From Lingula anatina (taxonomy: Eukaryota > Brachiopoda > Lingulata > Lingulida > Lingulidae), in contig NW_019775466.1 in NCBI RefSeq assembly GCF_001039355.2, positions 131,143-193,142 of the forward strand: DNA of 62,000 nt, given 5' to 3'. How positions within the stretch are numbered: position 1 is the first letter of the stretch; each line of letters opens with the position of its first letter. Made by a program: the position numbers and the translations under genes. Below, in pieces: positions 36,121-49,341 of this stretch. Below the pieces are notes generated by a model that saw only the letters and a list, made by a program, of their open reading frames with translations, was not told where the DNA came from and ran no database searches.

Positions 36121-36762
36121 CTAGCGGAAAAGCGATTGTTTCCGGTAACGTTACTGTACTAGTGCATTATACATGTATATGTTCGGAAAATGACAATTAA
36201 TTTTATCTTTATTTTTTCGTCAGTTTTTTTTTTCAATTTTAATGTAACTTTTTCTAGTAAATTAGTATCAATTACATTTAATTATAGTATTGTTTCCAGG
36301 CATTAGTCTAGGATTACGTTTTTAATTTATGACACTTTTAGATTTTTGGTCTGCATTTTACCTGCATGTTTATATTGTTTGTGATTCTCAAAACAGCAAT
36401 AAAAGCTTGATATTATTATGACAAAACACTGTAACCCAAACGGAACATTCTGTTACGTGTAGCGATATGTCGCGTGCCACCCATGGCCATATACACACTT
36501 GTTGCAGTTGCAACAGTCCTTCCACGCACAATTACATAGCCGAGACCGTGAAAATGTCTGAGAGATCCACATATGTCGCGTTCGTGATGCGACCTCACCC
36601 ATTTTTGCTCACATACCAAAACCTTCACAAGGCCTATAAAAGCGCGAGCGTAAGCTGCTACCAAAAGAACAGTGGTCATCATTCAGTCATAGAAATTTCG
36701 TTTGATTCTCAAACTGGAATATTAGTGACGAGGTTGATAACGCAGAGCTTTGTTTTAAAAAC
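36121..36762. other. Divergent intergenic region, pseudokinase and SOD mosaic
   Basis: Holds the 5' ends of two genes facing away from each other. The only core element I can point to is the TATA box at 36635 for the plus-strand gene. Open frames in it (36416-36682 minus, 36467-36796 plus) are not convincing. Confidence 0.5.
36635..36642 (+). promoter_or_regulatory. TATA box of the SOD mosaic gene
   Basis: TATAAAAG lies 128 bases before the SOD-mosaic ATG, followed by a GC-rich AGCGCGAGCG stretch. Thirty bases on there is an ACAGT word that could serve as initiator, giving a 5' UTR of about 95 bases. This is inferred from position and consensus only. Confidence 0.5.
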
Positions 36763-39700
36763 ATGTTCTTTGGGATACTTAGATGCACATTTCTAATTTT
36801 ACTTATTTGGACATCGTGCCAGGCCACCCCGGCAACCGAGACGCCTCCTGAGACAACACCTGTTTACCTGAACAATGTCAAGACAGCCAGGCTCAACATG
36901 AGAATGCCTACTCTTGATATTAACGCATTTTACCATGGCTATGCTGGGTTTCAAAGCAAAGGTTAGTTAATATCAGGTCTTTTATCCTTCATTTTTACCT
37001 ACAAATCAGTGATAATGAGATAAATGAAAATCGATCGTTATTCATACTACCACTTGATTAAGAAAATATCATGTTGCTGGCATATTGACGACATGCTGAT
37101 GTTACACATAGCTTGCAGCCAGTTGAAGAAGGAATTTTGGCTCACTCTCACAAATATATAACAAAATATAAGGCTGCAATGTTGGCTACAGTATTAATAA
37201 ACACTGATGTATGAATTTGATGTTGACTATCAAAAACTGTCAAAATCCTAACTTAGAAGGGGTGAGAGTGGGAAAAACACGTTCTCCAAGCTGCCGCAAG
37301 CCCAGTGAAACAAGGATGACAGTGACGCGGTTCGTGTCCTGAAAGAAATGATTCCTCTAAATATTTATGATTATTAGCAGTGGGCTACAATGAGTGGTAA
37401 ATATCTTTTCTTTTCAAAAAATGTCATATGTATCTTTTTTCAATTCCAATCTGACGTGGACAGGGACTTATCGATATAGGCAAACCCTTATTTCCATTTT
37501 CTTCTCACTCTTCACTCAAAGATGTAATCTTTTCTTGTTGTCTAGACTGCGACTCTGCATACGAATTTAAATGTAAGAACCGTCGTTGCATTCCTGCTAC
37601 TTGGCGCTGTGATCGTGAAAACGACTGTGGCGACCGGAGCGACGAAGCCGACTGTGGTGAGTTACAACAGTGCTCTGTAAGTAAATCAGGCGAATTATAA
37701 GAGAAGAATATATTCCGTAAAGAGGATTGATTGGTTCACTTTAGTAAACCAACAGTAAATAGAAAATACTGTTGGGCATATATTTATTCTTTTTATAAGA
37801 TCAATCTTAGATTTTGGCTACATGTTTGTGAAGGTTATTGGCAGCTGAAACTACTATCTTGTAAAAGTTATAATAAATCACGGTTTTCCCTTTCAATTTT
37901 CCAATCCATTATATCTATGCAAACTGCTACTGAAACACTTTCAGATTATTTTCAACCTGCAGAAATTTGTAATGCAAATTTTGTTATTGTGATGTAATTG
38001 AAAAATAGCATTGATTTTTAGAGCAACTCTTTGCTGCATGTCCTCTTTTCAATGATATATGGAATGTATGCTAGTTACTTAACAGCAAAAATATGTGTGA
38101 ATTTTCATCAAATAACGAAATATAACTTCTGATTTTTAATTCGGTTGAGGTTTTTTTTTTTTCAGTGAATATTGCGCCTTTCATTTTCTATTTTCAGTCT
38201 GTTTTTGTGTCACGCTGTAAACAGCACATGCTATATCAGAACATGATGGAATATACCGCATGCAATTATATATTATAACACATGTAAACTAATACTTGCA
38301 AATGAGCAGGAAAAAAAAACACCAGTAACATCTGTTGTTATCTCGTGTTACGTGGAGTATGGCATCTGAGAATGAATTTTTTACCAATATGACTCACCAA
38401 AATGCACGAACCGCCCATTTCATATAAAAGTCCATTTTTCATTATAATGAATATCATAATTAGTAAAATCGTTATTACTGAAGTAAGATATTTTTCATGA
38501 AACCAAATAATGTTCCTAACTTTTTCTCTCCTTTCGCAAAAGTGCATTTTACAAGAAAATCTGCGCCCAAACCCTCGGTCAAAAGCTTAACGTTTCCACA
38601 TGGGCTCCCTATTGGATATCCTGCAAAAACGGGCACCTGCTCAACCTTCCCCGTATATGGTCAAAAGTACCTCTGGCAGTGCACCAACGACCATGATTGT
38701 ATATTAGACATGAAATGCTGTAATGATGGAAAAGGAAAAGTGTGCAAGCCACCCGTTTTGGAAAGTACGCTGTGTTCATTATTTTAATTTTGCCTTCCCT
38801 TTTTAACTCTACACATTTAATGATGTAGTATTGTAACAGGATAAATTATTTTGGTAGTTACAAATGTTTTGGTTCGAGAATAATACCATCTTCTTGTTTT
38901 AACAAGAACATGTACATGCATTTCTCCATTTGCTTCTGTGTACTGCACGCCGTTGTTCAAGTATCAATATAAATGCAGGAGCATTCCTCTTTTGACAGGC
39001 CTACGCCCTTATCTGTCTCCCCAACAGCTGGCTCGCATGTACACTGTTGGCCACTGCGATATGAGACCAAACACGGGTGTTAAACACGGCATCAGTGGAG
39101 ACATCTACCTTGTTCAAAGAGTGGGTATTTATCTAATGCTCTCTGAACAAAAATGCCTTTAACTCATGAACTGCTTAAATCATTGCCAGTAAAATTGTCA
39201 AAATTTCAAGCAGATTTCGGTTGATATTGCCCAAACATGAAAGGCGTTTTATTAAAACATGTTCTTGTATTTTGAAGGGAAACTTGCTCGAAGTCCGAGT
39301 AAATATTTCTGGACTGCCAACAGAGGGCAATAGCTTAAAACATGGTCTTCACGTCCATACATACGGTGATTTGAGCGACGGGTGCGCTTCTACCGGGGGT
39401 CACTTTAACCCAGCAAATGTACGACATGGGTCCCCGACTGACCTGCCAAACAAAAGGTATGGACATAGCAATATATAAGCAATACTACAGTTACCAACAT
39501 TACCTTTATTTTCCGAATCTTATTTGTTAAGTCATAGTAATATAGAAAGATAATACAATACGCACATTAGGAAACGTGTTCAATGATCGTCCTTTCAAAA
39601 GTCAATATATCATTTAGCAAAAAAAATATTAACCTGCTGCTTAGTTATCTCATTTTTTTTATTTCTGTCAGGCATGTAGGCGACTGGGGAAACGTAGAAA

Positions 39701-40161
39701 GAGATTCTGATGGAAATGTTGTAACAGCTTTCTTGGACTCTGTTGCTTCACTTTGGGGACCAAACACTATTATTGGAAGGGCCATTGTTGTGAGTAGTCT
39801 CCAATATAAATAATAAGCAAGTACCGAACACCGCATCTTATAAAAACAAAAACAAGGGCTTAGACAAAATTAATGTCATCTAAGTGAAACTTCATAAAAA
39901 ATTTGAAATGGGGATTTCAGAATACAAAACATTAATATGCCCTTAATGTAAAGACATAACGTGATATTACACTCTCAGTCTGTACACCGTGTCATCTTCT
40001 CATTACAAGAACTATATACTATTTACCAGATTCATGCCAGTGAAGATGATCTGGGGCGTGGAGGGGACAAGGGAAGTAGCCTGAGCGGCAACGCTGGACC
40101 AAGGTTGGCCTGCTGTGTGATAGGAATTTCTAATGGTAACAACCTGTTACAACAGGGATGA
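36763..40161 (+). CDS. Secreted LDLa-WAP-Cu/Zn superoxide dismutase mosaic
   Basis: Seven exons (36763-36961, 37546-37656, 38543-38764, 38999-39120, 39278-39456, 39672-39789, 40030-40161), all phases consistent, 360 residues. Order: signal peptide about 1-21; Thr/Pro-rich linker; LDL-receptor class A module 68-103 with six cysteines and the calcium motif [13 protein letters not shown], alone on one exon; WAP-like module 132-174 (GTC, DHDC, KCC, VCKPP); Cu/Zn SOD domain about 205-352. The dismutase keeps copper and zinc ligands His243, His245, His260, His268, His279, Asp282 and His319, the disulfide Cys254-Cys345 and guiding Arg342, spaced as in SOD1 except for two extra residues before His279. 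It should convert superoxide to peroxide outside the cell. The added modules presumably anchor or target it, or inhibit proteases. The WAP-like module lacks two of the usual eight cysteines. The exon 4 donor (GTGGGT) is weak but fixes the frame. Confidence 0.87.
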
Positions 40162-40375
40162 TAAAAACTGGACAGTTTAGCCAATTTTAATATTCAGATT
40201 CCAGTGTTATTAAAATTTGATCTGTATAGTAATCAAGACATACTAATCAAATAACACTAGAGACTAATTTCATGTGTATTGCAGCTTATCCCATTTACAC
40301 CTCAACTGAGAGGTTAAAGTCAGATTATTCTGAATGCTTACTGGATTATACTGCACCAAAATATTTTTGATGTTA

Positions 40376-40381
40376 AATAAA
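40376..40381 (+). terminator. Candidate poly(A) signal of the SOD mosaic gene
   Basis: AATAAA 215 bases after the stop codon, in an AT-rich setting. Confidence 0.45.
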
Positions 40382-40418
40382 AAACATGTCTACATTTAGA
40401 AATTGGTGCATTTTTTTC

Positions 40419-40424
40419 TTTATT
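40419..40424 (-). terminator. Candidate poly(A) signal of WDR36
   Basis: AATAAA on the minus strand, 170 bases after the WDR36 stop codon. Confidence 0.45.
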
Positions 40425-40593
40425 TACTTTCCCTAAATGAGTTTTACAGATGCATGATGTTAAATGAAAAAAAAACAGTTTCAAAGTTTTTTCTATATTG
40501 CATGATTTATATGAATACACCACAACCCTTCTTCGTTCTTCATTTTTAACTAATGGGCATGTGTATTTGAAAAATAAAGGGGTAAAACAATTA

Positions 40594-43500
40594 TCATAAT
40601 GTTGCACTTTTTAAATAGTTCACCAAACATAAGCTTTGGTTAAACATAGTTTGTAAATGTTTCCAAGCTTGCGCCTGGCTGTTGCCTAGTAGTTGGGCTT
40701 GCTCTAGTAACTGCTGGTCATTAGCAATCAACTCCCCATGCAGCTGTAATTAGAATGAAATTTACCTATTTAGTCTTAAATCATGCATATTTTGTTGAAA
40801 ATAGAATATAAAAATCAATGAAACATAACAATAAGATTTGAATTGCAGCTAGGTTGTGAAAGTGTTAAATCTCACAAAACACAAAAATAGTTGTAAAACA
40901 TCAGAATTTCCAGTAGTGTATGTGTATCTTAATCACAGTAATTTTGAAGATCAGTAACTTAAAACTCTTGGTAAACCTTCCCATAACATAATTAACACAA
41001 ACCTTAAGAAATAAACCCAGATAAGCTTGTGCAAGTTCAAAGTCCTTTTTGGAATCCAGAACATCGCTGATGAACTTCAGGAACTGCACCATCAGGGCTA
41101 CAGACCCCCCTGCCTCTGGAGCCAGACCCCTTAACTCTACGTCAATGGCTGCAGGACTGAGCTCCTTCAGCTTGGACAGTACTTCTGATGCTAAAATGGA
41201 GATAATTGCCTTTGAAGATAGAACGTTTGGGACTGAAATCATTACTGATATAAAGTTGTTGATTTCAACAGCAGAGATAATGTAGCAGACTAGTACCTGG
41301 ATAGGATAGATGAACAGTTAGTCTTTCTCCAAATTTGTAAACAATATATACCCTCTCCATATCAGTTTGACCATTCTCTCCCCCCCCCCTCACCAATCAA
41401 AAAAGCTAAATAAATAAAATGTCTTTGCTGATGTAGTTATTCAAAATGGTGATCTGAATAAAAAAGAACTTACTGTTCCCATTTGATGCTGACATCTTTA
41501 ACAATTTTCCAAATTCTGTCAAGTTTTGAGTTTCTGTGAGTTTGGAAATATGAGAACCCTCCTGAAAGGTAGTTAGAAATTATGTAGAAAAACGTGTGTA
41601 ATTAGTCACAAATTTAAACACTTCACATTGACCAATATATTATCTTTCAATGATTAATGACTTTTAAGTTACTCATTATAATTGTTTATGATACTACCTT
41701 GGACAAAAGAACTGCAATCTCAAAAATAAGTCAAGATATAATCATTTGAAATTCTTTGATATGAATTACGTTACATATCTGGACCTCTATACATTTCAAG
41801 CCTCAAATTCATACAGGTACAGACTCCACTTTCTATACAATAACCTTGTTAGCAACAATTCCTTCATCTGCTGGTGCAAACTTGAACTCCAGTCCTGGTA
41901 CAGTAGGGAGGAAGAACGGGGCAGATTTGGGCACTTTGGGTGGTTCTTTGGGTTTATTCCTTTGCTACAAACACAAATAATCATCATAAGAGAATCTTAT
42001 ATAACCTGACAAAAATAATTTTTGGGAAGAGGGAGGTACTCTGAAATATTCAAAATTTATAGTTCAGGTCTAATCAATATATCACCTTTAAGTTGAGAAA
42101 ATCTGTTATAGGCCTTTGGAAAAATGATTTTAAAAAAGAATGCTGCTCTGAACTGCTATAAAATTGCTTGTTAATGTTATTCAGGGTTTGATATTTCCAA
42201 AATACTCTAAAGTAATTTCTTATATATGATCACGTTCCAAAGGACTAGCATGTCAACACCTCATCAAACAAAATGTTATATATATAAATAAAGATGTAGT
42301 GTACCTTGATTATGTCAAGATGGAGGAGATTCTGCCACCTAGAGTTGGGAAGAAGTGACAAAGTGACCAACTCATCCGATATCTGGGCTGGTGATTTGAA
42401 ATCTGATGTCACATATTCTACATCCTCCTCTCTCTCTTCTGGAGCACCTTGATATAAATTGGCATTTTTGTAAAAAAAAAAAAAACACGATCAAAACAAA
42501 AACAGAGAAACACAGTATATGGTAAAATATGTGCACTTTTTAAATTAACTGTTGTTGTAAGCATCATCTAATGATTTTAAAAAAATTCTAAGTGACTGAA
42601 GATTATATTATAATATAATATTTTGAATTTCTTACAACCCACACACTGATCAACTTGACAGAAATCATTCTCACCAACCAAATTCATTCTTACTAAATTA
42701 TAAGTGCATTACTTCCACATGTATTACCTTGAGACTTTCTGCTGGTGGATGGCATCTCCATTGTGACTGGTTCAAAGTCACTAGGCAGTGGCCTGAGAGG
42801 GACATGTGTGTACAATGTCTTGTTTGACCACAGATATATCCCTAGGTCATCTACATGGGTGGTGGCCAGAAAGTCACCAGTAGGGGACATGGTCAGACTG
42901 GTCGCTGCGGCATCTAATGCAAAGCAATCTAATAACCTGTGCAAAGAGGTACAGTGATTTTTAAAAATTTAAATGATACAATAAAAAAAATTGAGGAAAA
43001 ATATAAACAAGAGATCATGATCATGTCAAGTTTTAACACTGCAAAAGTCAAATATATGAATCAATGTCAATGAACTCAAAAACATAATCACTTGCAATTA
43101 ATTGCAATATCTTACGTGAGTATCATCAAAAACCCACTGTTATTTTCACAGAAGTAACATGATATGACATTACCATAGTCTTTATCATCCCTTACCGTCC
43201 AGTTGGAAGGTCCCATGTCCTGACCAAAGCATCCATTGAGGCAGTGACCAACCATCTGGAGTCTGGACTAAAAGTCTATTGTATACAAATATTGGAATCA
43301 TTTTATTGCATATTCATAGTGCTATTGCCACATGTACAAAAGAACACTTGTTTATTTTCATATAAAAACTGCCAATATTTAGGTTCAAGTAGAAAAAGCA
43401 ATTCTTTTACTTAAATTACAAAACATGGAATGTGTTATCGTACACATTTCAATTTAGACATAAAAGAAACATTATTTTATCAAAGATGTCATTAAAACAA

Positions 43501-46500
43501 TTTCACGCATCCACATACATTTGTGGCTGTTTGTTTTGTGACCCTCACCATGTCATTCACTCTATTTGTGTGCCCCTCAAAGCGCCTCACTACTTTCCTG
43601 GTTTCAATGTCTATGATAGATATGCTGAAATCATCACACGCTGCAGCTAACATACAGCTGGAAACAAATTAAACCACTTTTGCTATTTTTTATAAAGTAT
43701 CTTTGTTTTAAAAAATTACCCTGTAAATGCACAAATATAAGCTTCAGACTGTACCATTTTTTCAAGTGCCTACCTGTGTCTCTTATAAGGTCAGGATTAA
43801 AATCTATTTATAATTCATGGAGATAGCATCATATTTGCCAAAAACAACACCTTACCTTTCTCTGTGTAATAAAATACTGGCAACCTGTGCTTCCACTTTG
43901 AGTGTCTCCAACAACTGCTTTTGCTTGAACTTCCAGAATTTAATTGTGAAATCTGCTCCTGCTGTTACTGTGACTTGATTCAGACCATCTACAGCTACTC
44001 CTCTTACAGCACCATCATGGGCTAAAACAATAAAGCAAATTCATCTGAAATCAATAGTGAGTTCCATCCTGTCTTTAGAATTTTGCAAGTACAGAACATC
44101 ACAAACGTGTTTAAACCAGTTTCACCCTAACACCTTTGCTAGTGCTATAATGGGGCTTGCTATGCAAGTCCCATTTGTCTATTGTTTTTTTTTTAATGTT
44201 TGGCATCAATCATAACCAACAGTTAACATGGTGATATATCCTGCAAGTAGTAAAACATTTTTGTTCTACACCTATATAAACACACACACACACAAACATG
44301 CGCACTAAAATAACCATGTAGGGAGACAACAACAAAAGAATAGAAAGTAACAACTGAACAGAAAACCTTACCAGTAGGATTGCCATAAGAACCTCTATGT
44401 AGTCCTGACTGCATGTTGTAGACATCCACGTGGCCTGAGCTGTACCCTATCAAACCAAAGTTGCCACACGATGTCAGGCATACACACTAGGAGAAATTGA
44501 AAATACATTAGAATACGTACATTTGATGGACATACAAATGAGCCATATAATTCGATACCTGCATATTCTTTTACTTTAAGAATAAAGACCATTAAATTAA
44601 AATGGTCACAATATATTGAAAATTAACTTATTCCTTAGTTTATTACAAACATATCTATAACACACACTGTCACACAGTTACAATTAGAAAAAAACACCAT
44701 TTTTTTCATATTATCCTCTTGCTATAACATATTTATCTCTAAAACAATGGTATACTCAAAAACTTATACGTACCAGTGCCACTGTCCCACCATGTTCTTT
44801 ACTGGTCAGTCTCTGATGTGCCAGCCTGTGTTTGCCCATTGATGACCTCTGGTAATTCCATGTGGTCACTTCTCCAAGACCTCTGTGGCAGGCAAGTATA
44901 TTATCCCAGTCACTTTGTCGGGATATCTCTGAAATGAAATTTAAATAAACAACAACTCTTACACTGCAATATGTTACATTCGAGAGCTCTGGCACAATTT
45001 GTCACCTGAATGTGGTGTAAGGTATAACTATCATCCATTGCATGAAGTTCCAAAGTCACAGGCACCACTAAGTCCAGAGTCTGACAAAAAGGACGTGCTG
45101 TGGCCCATGTCACAAAACCACCATAAGTAACCAAAAGTAAGTAAGTACATATATTTCTGGGAATTGATGCAAAATCTGTGAGTTAACCATTCGTTAAGAA
45201 TTTTATAACAACAAACATTTTATACAACAGAATACAAACACAATTTCAAGCTTAACATTTCACATGCTGCTATTTCATCCTAGTAAGCACCTGAGTCAAA
45301 GTCTGTGATGGGAGGCATCATGTGTTGATCCAATTTTAACCCAGTCTTCTTGGTTTCTGCTTTGTTATATGATGCTCTTCCCAGGCTCTTATTGTGCCTG
45401 TCATGCACTGTTGAAAATGACCTCAGAGTACTATCCTGACCTGAATGAATACAATTTTTAAAATATGCAGCATACTTCACATGTTCCCCTAGTTTGCATC
45501 AAATTAAAAAAAATAAATAAATAAATAAATAGACCCAATCTGGTAGAAAACAGTGTATGATAATTAAAGTTATTGTAAATAGATAAGGAAATATGTTTAA
45601 ATTAACATTACCCACACTTAATCTTTGTACATACCTGCACTCAGGATATTCTGCCCATTATTGCCATGGAAACGGACCTTTGAAGGAGGGGCACTGTGCC
45701 CAGTCCGTTGTCTTAGCAACCTTCCTCCACCATCTGGCTGGTCAAATATCCACACCTACATTGAAAAGTGTATTCAAACAATATGTTAAGACACTTCTAT
45801 GATATGAAAACAAAACATTTTAATATTGTTTAATCACTAAAATATTTACCCTTTTAATATACAAAATGGCAATATAATTTTAAGTAAAACATGTCCACAT
45901 TGATAGTAACTACTTTGCCTGGTCTGGCATAATAATCACGACAACACATCATATCTGAAAATGAACAACAAAAAATTACCTTGAGTGAATTATCTGCAGA
46001 CGAGGTGACCATTAGGGGTTCTGATGGAAGACATTTCATTCCTGTTACAGACCCACTGTGGGCCCCTCTCATCTGACTCAGCAGCCTCTTTTCCTCCAGG
46101 TTCCACAAGGCAATGTGTCCTGCCACACTGCCTGTCGCCATTACTGGGGAGCCATCTTCAATAGGAAACCAAGAACTAGTGAATGTATATATAACTACAG
46201 CATATGAGGTTTAAGATCACCTTGGGCAGCATGTTATAGCATAGACATCTGACTCAGATTTTTCTTGTTTGTTGATTCTGAAGTATCAACCACTACCACC
46301 ACCCATGTAACCGTGTCACCCAACAAACCACTGACTGTACTTTCATTAACTCTAGGATGTAAAAAGGACTTTAAATATTTCCTCATCTTATCTCAGCACC
46401 TGTTCTGAATGCCACAGTAGTAACTGGACCCCAATCCTGCATGAATTTCATCAGAGTCTCATCATATTTCAAATTATGCAGAATTACTTGTCCATCAGCT

Positions 46501-49113
46501 AAACCAATAGCAGCCACATCTACGGCTGGGGCCTAAAATGAAAAGAGCATGTTACAAAACATGCTAAAAGTGTATTTGCCAGTGTTAATGTTTATATGAC
46601 ATTCTAAAACTTCTGGAACAATGAATAAACAGATTGTACTTACAGTCTTTACAATTAATTTAGAATACAATGAAAAAGAGCTAAATTAACAGAAATTTAC
46701 CACTGTAATTGTTCATTATAGAAATTTTGCTTTATCGGAAAAAAATTCTTACCTTATTTAAGATTTAGTGTATAAATCTTAAAATCTACTACTAATGTCT
46801 ATAATAATTTTTTAATCAGAATGTAATTTACAGTACGTATCAAATAAATGTCTGGGATGAATTGCTATTCAATGCCTATTTTGTCTGACCAAGGGCTAAC
46901 CTGTTCTAAAACAGTAACAGCTTGTTTCCACCCTGTAAAACTGTAGATCAGTTTCCCAGTTTTGATGTTCCACAGTTGTAAAGCGCCCTGCTTGCTGCCA
47001 AGCAGGATCTTGTTCAGGTAAGTGCTAGGGTGAAATGCAGCTGTGATGGCAAACACCTCCTTCTCAAAACCAAGGGAAGAGTATAATTCTAAAACACAAA
47101 GATATATCACAAAATAAATTTTAAAAAATAATTAAGTATAATTCTAAAATACAAAGATATATCAAAAAATAAATCTAAAAAAATAAATAACATATTTTTA
47201 CATTCCGTAAAAAAATATCTGGATATCAGAATATGTATAACTCCTTATGCCAATCTAATTTTGTAATTAACGACAGCCATACATGCATTCAAAATGCATG
47301 TTGCTCTCAAGTGATAGAAAAAACACTAAATACTTCCTTCACACCTACCTTCACTTTGAATATCCCATATATTAACATAACTGTCTTCATCAACTGATAT
47401 TAAATGGTTACCAAATGGCAAGAGAAGGATCACATTGCTCTCGTGGCCCTCATAAGTGTGAGATACCTAAATGAGACACCAATGTCAATTTATCATATGA
47501 TGGGCAGTATCGGCAACTTGATAAACATTTAAATATACAGTTAACTGAAAAAAAAAGGAATAATAATTATTATAAATTTCATAAGAAATAATACAGTTTA
47601 GTTTAATGCACCATTATGTTCTTATTCACCAAGAAGGTTATCAAGGGGGCCCATTTTTAAGGCCTGGATGTCAGCAAGAGCTCAAGAATGAAGGGGCTGA
47701 AGGGCAGGGTCATCCCTGATGAATCTTTCCAGCAGTGCACAGAGGTGCAACAGAGAAATGTAGAAAAGTGCATTACACCTGAAGAGAACTTCAAAGGGGA
47801 AGTGATGCAGTTTGCTATAATAATAAATTGTTTGTGATACCAGCCCCGTTACTTTTGAGACACACATCATATTATTGGAATCTTACATTGTCCTTTTAAG
47901 AGACCGAAGATGTGCACAGAGAAACAGTTTGATGTCACAACAGCTATGTTTAGTGAAGGTCACAAGCAGGTTATCAGCAGCCATTTACCTCCCTTCCTCT
48001 TGTGAAGGCCCTAATGACATTCTTACATCCAGTAAAGACAAGGTAGGCATCTACAGCAAGGCAGTTTATATCATCTGGATGAGAATTGCCTAAAATTTTT
48101 AACGATAAGACACTGACTTAAAAGAAAAACACATCAATGATTTTTAATAAATGTTCTCTTTTTAAAATTATTTTCAATAGTATCTTCAGCAAATATAACA
48201 TTACTTTTGATTATGAATTATGATTATTGATCATTAAAACGTATATGCTCATAAATAAGCATAAAGAAAAATCTTGAACAGACACCAAAGGAAGCTGGGG
48301 TAGCGCTAGCAATTTTTTTCACTCAGCCAAATCACCACTTTTTTGTCAATTTGCTATCCAAATGGCTATAATTTAACTAAAACAAGTCAAATTAAGCCCT
48401 TTTTGTTTAGCCAATTTAAGTCAGTTTTAGCATTTGGCTAAATTGGCGAGTGTTAGCGCTACCCCAGGGAAGTGTCTATATACCACCAATAAGCAGACTT
48501 AAACAAGAAAGTATGAGCAGAGTTAGAGACACTTATGTAAGAAATAATTGAAAGAACCACATACAATTTCTGCCAATGCACAGGTCTAAAATATAATAAC
48601 ATTCAAGTTCTTATAATATACTTACTAACACTCACAATTCCTAGTTTGGAACACTGGAAATAAAATGATAGCAAAATAGGATTATTGTAACAAATCACTT
48701 TAATCCTGCCTGACATAAAATATTAAAGAAAGTTATAAAGAACTTAAGTGCAGGTTATGTTTTGAAAGGAAACATAAAAAGGGTAAACTCTGTAGTATGC
48801 TTCTCAAATGAAAAGGCATGTAACCGGCATCACAGAAATGTTTCTACTAATGACAGATGCTGCCAAATGAAGCTGCAGATTAAAACAAAAATATATATCA
48901 ACATCATCACCAAAACAATGGGGTATTATGTATATTGTCTACAACTTCTACAGTACTTCAACAACTTACGTTGTAAGTATGGAATGCTTTTCCGACACAA
49001 GTCACGACATAATTCTCTTTATGTTTCTGGTGATATCGCACGGCTAGAGGAACATGATTGCTATTGAAGCCTAGGGCTCGATATCCACAAAAAATTCGAC
49101 TTGGCGAACCCAT
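40594..49113 (-). CDS. WDR36: WDR36/UTP21, small-subunit processome WD40 protein
   Basis: Nucleolar component of the SSU processome needed for 18S pre-rRNA processing; it works with the UTP-B proteins on the U3 snoRNP. Twenty exons, transcript order: 48970-49113, 48626-48653, 47989-48089, 47349-47466, 46901-47088, 46400-46532, 45980-46155, 45635-45755, 45291-45440, 44774-44928, 44372-44486, 43856-44021, 43549-43657, 43196-43275, 42728-42936, 42305-42447, 41845-41964, 41474-41561, 41003-41190, 40594-40743. They sum to 2682 bases, 893 residues, with no phase break. Two WD40 propellers fill about 1-665; the Utp21 domain follows (PFFLPTVPGL; DFELAQAYLGLFLK). The start MGSPSRIFCGYRALGF matches the vertebrate N-terminus; an in-frame Met ten codons upstream (49143) is less likely. 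Segments such as LNKILLGSKQGALQLWN and GHVDVYNMQSGLHRG are nearly vertebrate-identical. Apparently complete and intact. Confidence 0.97.
48295..48467. mobile_element. 173-bp MITE in a WDR36 intron
   Basis: Ends CTGGGGTAGCGCTAGCA and TGTTAGCGCTACCCCAG are inverses with one mismatch. GGAAG flanks both sides (48290-48294 and 48468-48472). The inner parts also mirror (AGCCAAAT and ATTTGGCT). No coding capacity. Confidence 0.8.
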
Positions 49114-49341
49114 TTTTACGTCCAGAAACCAGGAAAACAACACATGGCTTCAACTGCAAGTACTCACATGTACACAATGACGAACAGACAGACGATCGAA
49201 AATGAGGCTCGGATTTCCCTTCCGGTAACAGTTTGTAGCCTACCAGAAGATGACACACTGGATTATCGTTTTTTATCATGATAACGTTAACGTTTTGCAA
49301 GCGTACTGACATCTGTGGGGTAAAATAATATTTCTTTTAAT
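49114..49341. promoter_or_regulatory. Compact bidirectional promoter, WDR36 / P4HTM
   Basis: Only 228 bases separate the two start codons, so both 5' UTRs and core promoters must fit here or overlap the neighbouring coding exons. No TATA box is visible, which suits a housekeeping bidirectional promoter. Open frames across it on the minus strand are continuations of the WDR36 first-exon strand, not separate genes. Confidence 0.65.

Larger units (their letters stand above)
40162..40593. other. Convergent intergenic region, SOD and WDR36 3' ends
   Basis: A 432-bp gap between stop codons of genes pointing at each other. A plus-strand AATAAA lies at 40376-40381 and a minus-strand one (TTTATT on plus) at 40419-40424. 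If both are used, the two 3' UTRs overlap. Confidence 0.6.

Noticed and set aside
44910-45134. 74-codon minus-strand frame beside WDR36 exon 10
   Set aside because: It overlaps the intron and has no match to the WDR36 protein, which is complete without it. Possibly repeat-derived.
48762-49067. 101-codon plus-strand frame
   Set aside because: Antisense to the first exon and intron of WDR36, with no family features.
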